The position numbers were made by a program, and so were the translations under genes. From NCBI GenBank assembly GCA_015060395.1, contig SUYP01000002.1, positions 1-64,000 on the forward strand: DNA of 64,000 nucleotides, written 5' to 3'. The notes beneath the pieces are model-generated. The model was given only the letters and a program-made list of their open reading frames with translations. It had not been told where the DNA came from and did no database searches. The stretch comes from Bacteroidales bacterium. GTDB lineage: Bacteria > Bacteroidota > Bacteroidia > Bacteroidales > UBA932. This document shows positions 1-9,238 of this stretch, piece after piece (the first letter of the stretch is position 1; each line of letters starts with the position of its first letter).

Positions 1-2
1 CC

Positions 3-752
3 GAGGTAGCAACAGCGGCATACACCCTTACCACTGACAACAACGGCAACGCTTTCCTTTATGGCGTGTTTGCAGAGGATGCAACGGTAAGTGTAAAGCA
101 GGGCGATATAACTCTTAAAGATTACACCTTTACCGCTGAGAAGAACCCTAATGGCACAGAACACAATAAGAGCTATGCGTTGGATGCAACACCTGTCATA
201 GACGGCACTTTGGGTGGCAAGACTGAAGCTACCGAAGATGACATCACTACTTTGGTGGAATTACTCAAAAGCTATATAGAAAATGGACTTACCACAATTA
301 TCGTAACCGGTAGCCAACCTGCACTGCTTCTTAAGGACGGATATCTTATTCCGGTAGTATCCCTCGCTTTTGAACAACTAACTTATGCTTATCAGGACGA
401 AAAAATTGACAGCTATTGGGGGGCAGTTGATTTAATTTATCAAGATGTTACGGAAATTGTAGAATATGAATTCTATGTTTGTGATGTGCTTAAAAGCATC
501 ACTCTCCCCAAAGTGACAACTGTAGGTGATAGAGGCTTTTGGGCTTGCTATTATTTGGAGACATTGACATTCGGTTCGGTGGTTACTGCCATTAACGACA
601 ATAGTGGTGAGGTGTTTTACAACCTCGGATACAAAATTGACGGTTGTAACCTTGTTCTTAATAAGGATCAGGGAAATGTTGAAGGCCTTGCTCCCGACCT
701 TGCCAACAATACATGGGCAGGATATACTTGGAAGAGCATCACATTGAAATAA
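3..752 (+). CDS. C-terminal part of a BspA-like (LRR_5) surface protein, 5' truncated by window edge
   Basis: The reading frame is open from the first bases of the window, so only about the last 249 residues are present; the GTG at 66 is internal and not a start. The last third carries leucine-rich-repeat-like segments of the LRR_5/BspA kind (ITLPKV, FWACYYLETLTF, WKSITLK), in which short hydrophobic strands alternate with aromatic or Gly turns. BspA-type proteins of Bacteroidales are usually secreted or cell-surface adhesins, and the anchor would lie in the missing N-terminus. The gene is visibly more AT-rich than its neighbours around 360-660 and contains one of only three CATG sites found in the window (712-715), so recent acquisition is possible. 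Family assignment is moderate; function is inferred. Confidence 0.6.
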   Translation, partial: EVATAAYTLTTDNNGNAFLYGVFAEDATVSVKQGDITLKDYTFTAEKNPNGTEHNKSYALDATPVIDGTLGGKTEATEDDITTLVELLKSYIENGLTTIIVTGSQPALLLKDGYLIPVVSLAFEQLTYAYQDEKIDSYWGAVDLIYQDVTEIVEYEFYVCDVLKSITLPKVTTVGDRGFWACYYLETLTFGSVVTAINDNSGEVFYNLGYKIDGCNLVLNKDQGNVEGLAPDLANNTWAGYTWKSITLK

Positions 753-810
753 CCCATACAGGTGAGAATGGCGAGTGCGACGAATGTGAAGCATTACAGT
801 AACATTTAGG

Positions 811-836
811 GCAGGAAGAGGGTGATGCCTCTCCTG
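811..836 (+). terminator. Hairpin downstream of the BspA-like gene
   Basis: The arms GCAGGAAGAGG and CCTCTCCTGC pair with one bulged base. They lie 58 bases after the stop codon. There is no clear T-run, so intrinsic termination is only possible. Confidence 0.35.
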
Positions 837-847
837 CTCGCTATGGG

Positions 848-869
848 ATCCCCGGTCGGGACCGGGGAT
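848..869. repeat. Palindromic intergenic repeat (GATCCCCGGT...ACCGGGGAT type)
   Basis: A perfect 9-bp inverted repeat (ATCCCCGGT and ACCGGGGAT) surrounds a four-base loop. It belongs to a loose family of short intergenic hairpins in this window, with relatives at 12417, 32862, 40464, 41814 and 45329. A half-copy (ACCGGGGATGACGG) follows at 903. Confidence 0.6.
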
Positions 870-930
870 GATGGCGAAGGAGCCGGGGAGGACGGGAAAA
901 GGACCGGGGATGACGGATGGATGGAATCTT

Positions 931-3582
931 CTATAGCGCCTTTGAGGTCTTGACCAGGGCTTCGCCCAGGCCTATGCTGTAGCCCTGAGAGAAGAATACG
1001 ACTCTGTTGAAGGTGTCGGCCAGCACGATAAGCGGCAGGCGGCCTCCCTTGTCCAATTTCATCTCGGTTGCGATCATATTCCTCATCTTGCCATCGATGT
1101 CTATACCGAAGTGCACTGTTGACGGAAGTTTGAAGTCCTGTGCACGGAACTTCCTGTAGTCATCTTCTGTAGCGAACACCACGAGGATCGGTCTGCCCCA
1201 CTCCTCAAGATCGGCGGAGGCTGCCGAGATATCCATAAACGCGTGATTTACAGGCTCTGTGCCGTAATCAACCAGCGCTACGGCAAAGTAGCCACGGCCT
1301 GTGGTCTCAAGAACGGATTTCACGACAGCGTCCGATGCTGCCGATGGATCAGAAGACGGAAGCGAGAGGTATTTGATTTCAGAATCGAAGCTTCCGATCA
1401 CGCGAAGCTGGTCGGCCGCATCCCTCATCACAAGATTCACATCCGTAATCTTGCCTTCCTCAATGGTAAAGAATTCCACATCGGCGAAAACATTGCCACC
1501 GGACATTCGCGAACCGCTCACAAGCATATAATATCCGCAATCCATTGCAGCCTTTCTGCTGAACAGATTAGACCAGGTATCAGCCTTGCCGTAGTTCTGA
1601 AGCACGAATGAAGTTCCGTCAAATCTGGAAATTGTGAAATGTGTCTGATATTTAGGATCGTCAAGGAGAGGAATCGCCTCATACTCCAGATGAAGCCATC
1701 CTTTCGGAGCTTCCTCCTGCAGCTGAGCATCGAAATCCACATCATAGACCTTTCCGTCCTTCAAATATTTCACCGCTCCTGTGACAGTATCCCTCCAGGC
1801 CGGAACACCGAGACTGCGGCACATCGCCACGAAGAAGATCTCTCTCGACACCTTGTCCGCAAGCCTGGTCTCCCATACACGGCGAGGTGACATCTGGACA
1901 TATCGCAGACTTATCTCATCACAAAGAGTCAGGCTGTCCCGGCACCACGAAGCGAGGTAGGCCGGATCTTCCTTTACAGAAGATGAAAACTGCTGAGATA
2001 CAGCTCCCTGGAGATAGCTTCTATATGGGGTAAGCAGCTCTGTCTCGACTCTCGGGCTGAGTACTTCAACGACAGGGGCCTCAGACGAAGTATTGTAAAG
2101 ATGATCCTCCAGAACTGCAGCCGGAGTGTCACGAAGATCTTTTTCCGAAACGGAAAGAAGAAGATCCAGAGCCCTCCGTCCCATATTCCTGCGCGATGCT
2201 TCAGCCAGAAAATTCGCGATCTCATTATGATTTCCTCTCGAAGCCACCATAACCTTCACCACATCATCAGTATCCAGTCCGTGTCTGGCAGCGAATTCCT
2301 CTGCCTTTTCCGCATCAAAGAATGTAGCCACGTATGCATTCCTCAACGAGTCCTCATACTCCATCCTGCAAGTGTTAAGGTCCCTCTGTTCCTTGGTGAC
2401 ATCCGGAAGCTGGGCATTCTCCACAGGAGGCACGATCTCCATTTCGATATGAGGAATCACAGCACCTTCCTCATACTCCAGGACAATGGAAACAGACTCA
2501 TCCTTTCCGTACGTAACCTTAGAAAAACCGAATCTTCCATCCTTGGCGGCATAGATCATCATATCTCCGAGTCCGGCTGTCAGAGAAGCCTTCCCCTCGG
2601 CATCAGAATACTTGACAGCCACGATGTTGAACTCCGAATAATTATATATCTTGAATTCCACCTTGGCATCTTTCACGGCATTCCCCGCCTTATCCATCAC
2701 ATTCACCTGAAGATCAGCCGATTCCGGTGCGTAATTGGATATGACATTGATTTCCGTATGTATAGGCGTCATCCGTACCTTGTCCTCCGGTCCGTCATAG
2801 CGTCCGAACACATTGGTATGCATAAGCATTCCCCTGCTTGCTGGGGCGTTGAACCATCCAAGATCCAGCACCGGCTCCGGCTCACAGGCACCAAGGAAAT
2901 ACCATTCTCCATCCACCCAGGCCTCTACCCAGGCGTGGTTGCTGTCGGTATGCGCCCATCTCGGAGTATAGACCTGGCGGGCAGGAATACCCACCGACCT
3001 GAGTGCCGCCACCAGAAGCGTCGATTCTTCGCCACAGCGGCCGTACGCAGTCCTAACTGTAGCCAGAGGTGAGCTTGTACGGCGGTCAGACGGCATATAC
3101 ACCGCCTTCTCGTGACACCAGTGATTCACTTCAAGGACAGCATCATACATCGACATTTCCTTTACCCTCGGAGCCAGCTCGCGATAAAACACTCTGCGGG
3201 ACGAGTCAAGAGACTCGTTGTTGACTCTGACCGGAAGCACAAAATGTCTGAGTTCGCGTTCCGGAATGCTCTTTCCCCACGGCATCTGCCCGAGAGCCTC
3301 CCGGGTCATTCTGCAATGCTCCAGATAATACTCCGGAGACTGGTTTGCGATATCTCCCAGAGGCATATAGGCATAGAGGAACTCCATTGCCTCCAGTTCG
3401 TCTGTTTCCAGGTCCAACGCATCCAGATCGACTCCAGAAGCATCCAGGACGTATGCACGGGAAGCAAGATCCACCCTCACGGTCTGTCTGTAATCCGCAT
3501 CGCTGATGAAGTGCGGTTCACAGCCGGCAGCGACACCGGCCGCCAGCACAAGAGCAAATAGAATTATTCTGTTCATTATCAT
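931..3582 (-). CDS. Transglutaminase-like domain lipoprotein
   Basis: An 883-residue protein with a signal peptide and lipobox ending at Cys21 (GVAAGC), so probably a periplasmic or surface lipoprotein. Residues about 145-245 form a transglutaminase-like (papain-fold) domain. The candidate catalytic Cys183 lies in GRCGEES, His216 in NHAWVE, and an acidic partner lies near Asp240. An Ig/carboxypeptidase-like module follows around 285-370, with strand-rich C-terminal sequence after it. Bacterial proteins of this superfamily are mostly peptidases or amidases, and the substrate here is unknown. It is the last gene of the proS-DUF3078-tilS operon. The ATG overlaps the tilS stop as ATGA, which points to translational coupling and supports this start; a second ATG lies two codons in. 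Confidence 0.8.
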   Translation of the reverse strand: MIMNRIILFALVLAAGVAAGCEPHFISDADYRQTVRVDLASRAYVLDASGVDLDALDLETDELEAMEFLYAYMPLGDIANQSPEYYLEHCRMTREALGQMPWGKSIPERELRHFVLPVRVNNESLDSSRRVFYRELAPRVKEMSMYDAVLEVNHWCHEKAVYMPSDRRTSSPLATVRTAYGRCGEESTLLVAALRSVGIPARQVYTPRWAHTDSNHAWVEAWVDGEWYFLGACEPEPVLDLGWFNAPASRGMLMHTNVFGRYDGPEDKVRMTPIHTEINVISNYAPESADLQVNVMDKAGNAVKDAKVEFKIYNYSEFNIVAVKYSDAEGKASLTAGLGDMMIYAAKDGRFGFSKVTYGKDESVSIVLEYEEGAVIPHIEMEIVPPVENAQLPDVTKEQRDLNTCRMEYEDSLRNAYVATFFDAEKAEEFAARHGLDTDDVVKVMVASRGNHNEIANFLAEASRRNMGRRALDLLLSVSEKDLRDTPAAVLEDHLYNTSSEAPVVEVLSPRVETELLTPYRSYLQGAVSQQFSSSVKEDPAYLASWCRDSLTLCDEISLRYVQMSPRRVWETRLADKVSREIFFVAMCRSLGVPAWRDTVTGAVKYLKDGKVYDVDFDAQLQEEAPKGWLHLEYEAIPLLDDPKYQTHFTISRFDGTSFVLQNYGKADTWSNLFSRKAAMDCGYYMLVSGSRMSGGNVFADVEFFTIEEGKITDVNLVMRDAADQLRVIGSFDSEIKYLSLPSSDPSAASDAVVKSVLETTGRGYFAVALVDYGTEPVNHAFMDISAASADLEEWGRPILVVFATEDDYRKFRAQDFKLPSTVHFGIDIDGKMRNMIATEMKLDKGGRLPLIVLADTFNRVVFFSQGYSIGLGEALVKTSKAL

Positions 3583-5042
3583 AAGATTTCTGATATCCGT
3601 AGAATGGATTCCGTCAAGCCCGAAATCCTGTATCTGTTGTCTATCCTGACACAGGCCAAAGCCGCAATATGCTGACTGTCACACGATTCATCCGCAGCAT
3701 CGCCAATAACCACAGCTGCATTCTTGCGGAACGAATCATACTTGAGGTCGGCAAAAAGGTCACTGACCTTTTTCTTTCCACGCATACCCAGCGGCACCAG
3801 CCAGTCCCCGTTCTGCCACAGCCTCATTACAAATGGAAAACGGAGACGGTCCGCATCCAGCATTATGACGCCCTCCGGCTGCTTCAATGGCATATCATCT
3901 GTCTTGGGCAGAAGTTCGACACGGAATGCCCGGCCATTGAAATGATAAGTACCAGGTCCCGGAATGCTCATAACCGGATCGGACATATATATATATGACG
4001 AAGCCGGACAATCCTTCATAATGTCTTCTGACGGCACTACGACCAGTCTGTCCCTCTGAGTCAAAAGTATATATTCCGCGGCTTCGAAACGCTTTCCGGA
4101 CACCGTCCTGTCTGATGCCAGAAGATTCTCCACCGATGCCAGGGTCGCCGAATTGAACCCGAACGGTTCCAGAAGATGATATAGCAGATAGCGCCAATGC
4201 CTTACGGAAAGAAGGGCCTGAAGGGATATGGCAGCCACCGCAGGGGCCTCTGCCGTCAGAAGGACCGCCCCGGCTTTTGCCTCGCACCATTCCCCTACAA
4301 TATCTCCAGCCTCAGAAAAATAGCCCATCTCACGGTTCAATGTCCGGACGAAGGATGGATTGATGTTCTCAAAGATAGGGAAAACCTCATTCCTGATGCG
4401 GTTGCGCTTATATTCCGAAGAAGCATTCGTACTGTCCTCTCTGTATTTCACTCTATGCGCCAGCATATATCCCTCGATCTGCTTCCGGGTAAATGCCAGC
4501 ATCGGCCGGATCAAAGGTACAGAAGTACCGGGCACCTCCGACAAGAGAGACATTCCTGCAAGTCCGTTCAGACCTGAACCGCGGAGCATATTGAGCATCA
4601 GGGTCTCCGCATTGTCATTGGCATTATGCGCCACCGACACAGCGACATATCCATATTGACGGCAAATATCTGCAAACCATCCGTAACGAAGGTCACGGGC
4701 AGCCATCTCTATGCTTATTCCATTGGCAGAAGCATATTCCTCCGTATCAAATCCCATATTATGGAAAGGCACATTATGCTCCTCCGCCCATCTGCGTACA
4801 AGTGCCTCATCACCATCGCTTTCCTCCCCTCTGAGACGGAAGTTGCAATGAGCCACGGCGAAGGGGACCGGATGTTCCATAGAGCTGAACAGCTCTGCCA
4901 TACACATCGAGTCTATCCCGCCGCTGACTGCGAGCAGGACGGAAGGTGGTCCCTCGACAAGTCCGGGAGGACAGAGAGGGGCTGACCATTCTTTGACCAG
5001 CCCCCTCAATCCGTTCAATGCTTCTGCAAATTTCTTCTGCAT
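3579..5042 (-). CDS. tilS: tRNA(Ile)-lysidine synthase TilS
   Basis: This enzyme converts cytidine-34 of the CAU anticodon of tRNA-Ile to lysidine using ATP and lysine, so the tRNA reads AUA. That matters here because ATA is common in these genes. The N-type PP-loop motif SGGIDS is at residues 40-45. The downstream TilS region (LNMLRGSGLNGLAGM) and the C-terminal domain (LWQNGDWLVPLGMRGKKKVSDLF) are both present, and 487 residues is within the range for two-domain TilS. The start overlaps the stop of the upstream DUF3078 gene (TAATG), and the stop overlaps the next gene (ATGA), so all three are probably co-translated. Confidence 0.95.
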   Translation of the reverse strand: MQKKFAEALNGLRGLVKEWSAPLCPPGLVEGPPSVLLAVSGGIDSMCMAELFSSMEHPVPFAVAHCNFRLRGEESDGDEALVRRWAEEHNVPFHNMGFDTEEYASANGISIEMAARDLRYGWFADICRQYGYVAVSVAHNANDNAETLMLNMLRGSGLNGLAGMSLLSEVPGTSVPLIRPMLAFTRKQIEGYMLAHRVKYREDSTNASSEYKRNRIRNEVFPIFENINPSFVRTLNREMGYFSEAGDIVGEWCEAKAGAVLLTAEAPAVAAISLQALLSVRHWRYLLYHLLEPFGFNSATLASVENLLASDRTVSGKRFEAAEYILLTQRDRLVVVPSEDIMKDCPASSYIYMSDPVMSIPGPGTYHFNGRAFRVELLPKTDDMPLKQPEGVIMLDADRLRFPFVMRLWQNGDWLVPLGMRGKKKVSDLFADLKYDSFRKNAAVVIGDAADESCDSQHIAALACVRIDNRYRISGLTESILRISEIL

Positions 5043-6202
5043 TATCTCTTTCTTGCAATTGTATATGTAAATCCGAACAGAAGTGATTCCTTGAACTGTA
5101 CCCTCTGCTTGGTCAATCCATCGCTCTCGCTGAAGATCAGCACCTTGTCATCATAGATCATATTGGTAGTCAAGGTCAGAGAGAAATATTTCGCAATCTT
5201 CCAGTCGAAACGGTTATCCCAGTTCACACGGATATTTTCCGGATGGTCGAGGTAGTTCGAGAAGAGGACGAGCTGTGAGGTGTAGGCAAAGTCATCATTG
5301 ACCTTCACTGCTATATCAGCCTTGATCTGGGCACCGAATTCGAAACGTGCACCTCTGTAATACTGTCCGATAAGGGCAGGATCGCCTGAATTCATATCTT
5401 CATTGAACTTCTCCTGAGCCTCAGGGGACAGTTTGGAAGCATCCTTATAGGCATCCTTCAGATCCATACCGTAGTTCTTCCTCAAGTCCACGTCCTTGAC
5501 TATCACCACACCTCCGGTAAGCGGAGCTATATTGAGCGACAGCCATTTCCAAGGCTTGAGGTCGATACCGAGAGCGAGGTTGGTGTATGCCGGAGCCAGA
5601 AAACCTGATTTCGTCTTGCGGGCATCCTTCCAGAGCTTTATCTGATCCTTACGCTTCAGGTCGTCAAGACCTGTTCCTTCCGGATACTTGTCAGCCGGGA
5701 TAGATGGGGTGAGATAATCATATCCTGTCGTGAACTGCGACTTGAAGTCATAGTTGGCAGAGAATGAGAAGTTCCTCATCTTTTCGTTCTTATATCCGAA
5801 TTTGCTTTCGAAATATATACGGTCATCGCTCTTCTGGAGTATTGGCTTCGATGATGCATATACAAATCCGTAATCAAGCTGGAGACGGTTGTTCCAGAAA
5901 AGATCGTTCTTCTTGTAATTGGCGTTTCCGTCGATGAAAGCCTGAAGTGTGACCGTATTGTCACCACCGGCCGCCCAGTTTGTAAGGGAGGTCTGTCCGA
6001 ACTTGATGTTGGTCTTGAGTGACTCGTCCCAATATTTTGGCTTTTCCTCTTCCTGCTTGACCTCCGGAGCTTCCGCGATAGCCTTGGCAGCTGCCGCAGC
6101 CGCCTTCTGGGCATCCGTAAGTTCCTGAGCGACAAGCACCTGACCAGCGCATACGCACAAAGCCAGTGACGCTATTATATAACTGATTCTATTCATTGTC
6201 AT
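5042..6202 (-). CDS. DUF3078 family outer-membrane protein
   Basis: A 386-residue protein with a cleavable signal peptide (cut near VLVAQ), then an Ala/Glu/Lys-rich spacer of about 35 residues. Next comes a strand-rich, aromatic-rich body (TSLTNWAAGGDNT, NNRLQLDYGFVY, KFGYKNEKMRNFSFSANYD) ending in FGFTYTIARKR. This pattern matches the Bacteroidota DUF3078 family, thought to form outer-membrane barrels of unknown function. It lies between proS (28-base gap) and tilS (1-base overlap), so it is very likely co-transcribed with them. No functional link with tRNA metabolism is evident. Confidence 0.8.
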   Translation of the reverse strand: MTMNRISYIIASLALCVCAGQVLVAQELTDAQKAAAAAAKAIAEAPEVKQEEEKPKYWDESLKTNIKFGQTSLTNWAAGGDNTVTLQAFIDGNANYKKNDLFWNNRLQLDYGFVYASSKPILQKSDDRIYFESKFGYKNEKMRNFSFSANYDFKSQFTTGYDYLTPSIPADKYPEGTGLDDLKRKDQIKLWKDARKTKSGFLAPAYTNLALGIDLKPWKWLSLNIAPLTGGVVIVKDVDLRKNYGMDLKDAYKDASKLSPEAQEKFNEDMNSGDPALIGQYYRGARFEFGAQIKADIAVKVNDDFAYTSQLVLFSNYLDHPENIRVNWDNRFDWKIAKYFSLTLTTNMIYDDKVLIFSESDGLTKQRVQFKESLLFGFTYTIARKR

Positions 6203-6230
6203 TTATATGGCAGCCGATTGCCGGCTGTTA

Positions 6231-7712
6231 CTAATATGATATTGCGAAAAGTACCCTCTGGCTTGATGGCTTGCCGGTATAGATACACTTGCCTTCCTCC
6301 ACGCACACTGCGCTGTCAACAGGGATGCATCTGATGGTAGCCTTTGTCTCTTCCTTGATCTTCTCCTCTGTCTCAGGAGTACCGTCCCAATGGCAGAGAA
6401 GGAATCCTCCCTTGGTGATCTCTTCCTTGAACTCTTCCCAGGTATCCACCTTGCGGATGCTCTCGTCACGGAACTTGAGCGCCTTCGCATAGATGTTGGC
6501 CTGGATATCATCAAGAAGGGCTGCGATAACGTCAGCTACACCCTCCTGAGGATGTGAAGACTTCTCGCAGGTGTCGCGACGCGCGAGCTCCACAGTACCG
6601 TTTTCAAGGTCACGGCCGCCCATTGCAAGACGTACAGGAACACCCTTGAGCTCCCACTCGGCGAACTTGAAGCCCGGACGGAGAGTGTCACGGCTGTCGA
6701 TCTTGACGGTGATACCCTTGGCCTCAAGCTCCTTCTTGAACTCAGCCATCTTGTCGAGGATGCCGTTGTTCACAGCCTCATCCTTGCCTGTGATAGGAAC
6801 CATCACCACCTGGATAGGAGCGAGCTTCGGAGGGAGCACGAGACCGTTGTCATCTCCGTGAGCCATAATGAGAGCACCCATAAGACGCGTAGAAACGCCC
6901 CACGAAGTAGCCCATACATATTCCTGCTTGCCCTCCTTGTTGGTGAACTGCACGTCGAAAGCCTTTGCGAAGTTCTGGCCGAGGAAGTGCGAAGTACCTG
7001 CCTGGAGAGCCTTTCCGTCCTGCATAAGGGCCTCGATGGTCATAGTATCGAGGGCACCGGCGAAACGCTCGTTAGGACTCTTGTGACCTACCACTACAGG
7101 AACACCCATATAGTTACGTGCGAAGTCAGCATATACATTCACCATCTTCATTGTCTCCTCTTCAGCCTCCTGACGGGTAGCGTGTGCTGTGTGGCCTTCC
7201 TGCCAGAGGAATTCCGCTGTACGGAGGAAAAGGCGGGTACGCATCTCCCAGCGCACTACGTTGGCCCACTGGTTGCAGAGGATCGGGAGGTCTCTCCAAG
7301 ATGTAACCCAGTTCTTATATGTATTCCAGATGATCGTCTCGGAAGTAGGACGTACGATAAGTTCCTCCTCAAGCTTTGCGGAAGGATCGACAACGACTCC
7401 GTTTCCATCAGGATCAGCCATAAGCCTGTGATGTGTCACTACAGCACATTCCTTTGCAAATCCTTCTACGTGCTCTGCCTCACGGCTGAGGAATGATTTC
7501 GGAATGAAAAGCGGGAAATACGCATTCTGATGACCTGTTTCCTTGAACATCTTGTCAAGTACATCCTGCATCTTCTCCCAGATAGCATATCCGTACGGCT
7601 TGATCACCATACATCCTCTGACGGCTGAACGCTCAGCCAAATCTGCCTTTACTACGAGGTTGTCATACCACTGTGAATAGTTGTCAGACCTCTTGGTTAC
7701 CTCTTTTGCCAT
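6231..7712 (-). CDS. proS: Prolyl-tRNA synthetase (short, archaeal/eukaryote-like type)
   Basis: A class II aminoacyl-tRNA synthetase that charges tRNA-Pro. The N-terminus ([20 protein letters not shown]), motif 2 region ([35 protein letters not shown]) and C-terminal Zn-binding-like domain ending in FAISY are those of the about 490-residue ProS that lacks the INS editing insertion. The frame stays open upstream to 7808, but the start at 7712 (MAKEVTKRS) is chosen because family homology begins there. The upstream 32 residues are unlike the family and fall in the leader. No Shine-Dalgarno is seen (A-rich leader). It heads the operon with DUF3078, tilS and the transglutaminase-like lipoprotein. 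Confidence 0.95.
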   Translation of the reverse strand: MAKEVTKRSDNYSQWYDNLVVKADLAERSAVRGCMVIKPYGYAIWEKMQDVLDKMFKETGHQNAYFPLFIPKSFLSREAEHVEGFAKECAVVTHHRLMADPDGNGVVVDPSAKLEEELIVRPTSETIIWNTYKNWVTSWRDLPILCNQWANVVRWEMRTRLFLRTAEFLWQEGHTAHATRQEAEEETMKMVNVYADFARNYMGVPVVVGHKSPNERFAGALDTMTIEALMQDGKALQAGTSHFLGQNFAKAFDVQFTNKEGKQEYVWATSWGVSTRLMGALIMAHGDDNGLVLPPKLAPIQVVMVPITGKDEAVNNGILDKMAEFKKELEAKGITVKIDSRDTLRPGFKFAEWELKGVPVRLAMGGRDLENGTVELARRDTCEKSSHPQEGVADVIAALLDDIQANIYAKALKFRDESIRKVDTWEEFKEEITKGGFLLCHWDGTPETEEKIKEETKATIRCIPVDSAVCVEEGKCIYTGKPSSQRVLFAISY

Positions 7713-7859
7713 TGTATTTTTGTTTTTTATTGTTTTTATCCGTATTATTGTATTTGAATCCGCAACTCTGCAGGGCCGGAAAACAGCGGTACAGTTATTG
7801 CATAACAAAACAGGTTGCGAAGATACGAAATTATTATAAATATTTAATGGAGAAAGACT

Positions 7860-9218
7860 ATGAAAAAGAGTTCAGCGCTACTTATTGCGGCAGCCCTCAT
7901 ACTCTCTTCGTGTGGAGCTGTCACCCGGCTTGCCACTTCTGACGACGGCCAGCAGTTCAAGGACGGCATATACAGCAATACTCCTGCATTCAGGACAAAG
8001 GCTGAAAAAGCCGAGTCCGAGGCTGAGACACAGGCACTTGCGCAGAAGACCAAAGAGTCTGCCATATATCTTTTCGGTGACAAGAAGGACACCGTGGCCA
8101 TTCCTCAGGATATGTCTGCAATGATAAGATACGACCAGAAGCTCGGAGGCACTGTCGTCACTGTCGGCGAGAATCCGTATGACTGGAGATATGACCTGGA
8201 GAACAACTACGGATATTATTACGGTCCTTACAGTCTCGGCAGTTCCTGGTACTGGAGCAGGCATTATTCGCCTTGGTACAGCTGGGATTTCGCTCCTTGG
8301 AGATATCGCGGATGGTATGACGGATGGTACTACGGAAGCTGGTACAATCCTTATTACTACGGAGGTTTCTACGGAGGATGGTACGACCCTTGGTACTGGG
8401 GAAGCCACTGGGGATGGTATGACCCTTGGTATAATCCTTACTACTGCGGATGGTATGGCGGATGGGATCCGTACTGGGGACATCACCACCATCACGGACA
8501 CGGTCCGGACCACATAGGAGGAAAGCCTGGCCACAGAGATGTATGGTACGGTTCAAGACACCAGACCGGCGCTGACAGGGTATTCGGCAGCGGCTCATCC
8601 CTCAGAGGAGGAATCGGCACAAGAAGCACCGTGAGCAGGAACAGCAGCACAAGCAGGACCAGCGCAAGCCGTGCACAGGCATCCGGAAGCGTTTCTTCAG
8701 GAAGGGCATCCACCGGAAGGACCGTCACAGCAGGTTCGACCTCGACAGCAAACCGCTCATCCGTTGTCAGGACCACTCCTTCTATAAGGAACGAGAAGAC
8801 CAGCGGACGCAACACAGGAACTGCAGCCAACGTTTCAGCGGGCAGAGGCAATGTTTCGGCAAGCCGCCCTGCGAGCTCGACAGGAAGGACAGGATATTCC
8901 TCACAGTCCAACCACCGCAGACCTGCAGCCGTATCATCTCCTGCAACATCAGGAAGCCGCGACAACAGCGCGACAGGCAGCGGCTCAGGATACAGAACCT
9001 CGACTTCAGACAGGTCTTCAAGCTACGACAGGAGCACGACAAGGAGCTCATCTTCAAGCTATGGCAGAAGCAGCAGCTCGTCCACAAGCAGATCAAGCTA
9101 CAGTTCGGGCAGCAGCTCAGGAAGCAGAGGAAGCTCTGGCGGAGGATATAGCGGTGGCGGAGGATACAGCGGCGGAGGATCAGGCAGGAGCGGAGGATCA
9201 TCCGGAGGAAGACGATAA
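7860..9218 (+). CDS. Low-complexity Trp/Tyr/Gly-rich lipoprotein
   Basis: A 452-residue lipoprotein with lipobox LSSC (Cys18). The domains in order are: a helical, charged region (about 25-105); a strikingly aromatic segment (about 107-206) built from repeats such as [12 protein letters not shown] and WYDPWYN; a His run (HHHHHGHG, 208-215); and a Ser/Thr/Arg/Gly-rich tail (about 243-452) ending in [13 protein letters not shown]. Similar proteins in Bacteroides are often annotated vitellogenin II precursor, without functional support. It lies 20 bases upstream of a FadL-like barrel and is probably co-transcribed. Composition suggests a structural or adhesive surface polymer, and the His cluster could bind metal. 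Function is unknown. Confidence 0.75.
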   Translation: MKKSSALLIAAALILSSCGAVTRLATSDDGQQFKDGIYSNTPAFRTKAEKAESEAETQALAQKTKESAIYLFGDKKDTVAIPQDMSAMIRYDQKLGGTVVTVGENPYDWRYDLENNYGYYYGPYSLGSSWYWSRHYSPWYSWDFAPWRYRGWYDGWYYGSWYNPYYYGGFYGGWYDPWYWGSHWGWYDPWYNPYYCGWYGGWDPYWGHHHHHGHGPDHIGGKPGHRDVWYGSRHQTGADRVFGSGSSLRGGIGTRSTVSRNSSTSRTSASRAQASGSVSSGRASTGRTVTAGSTSTANRSSVVRTTPSIRNEKTSGRNTGTAANVSAGRGNVSASRPASSTGRTGYSSQSNHRRPAAVSSPATSGSRDNSATGSGSGYRTSTSDRSSSYDRSTTRSSSSSYGRSSSSSTSRSSYSSGSSSGSRGSSGGGYSGGGGYSGGGSGRSGGSSGGRR

Positions 9219-9238
9219 GAAAAACATAAAACAGCTTA

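Noticed and set aside
2101..3072. 323-codon open frame on the plus strand
   Set aside because: It is antisense to the transglutaminase-like lipoprotein gene, has no recognisable family and a composition typical of a reverse-complement shadow.
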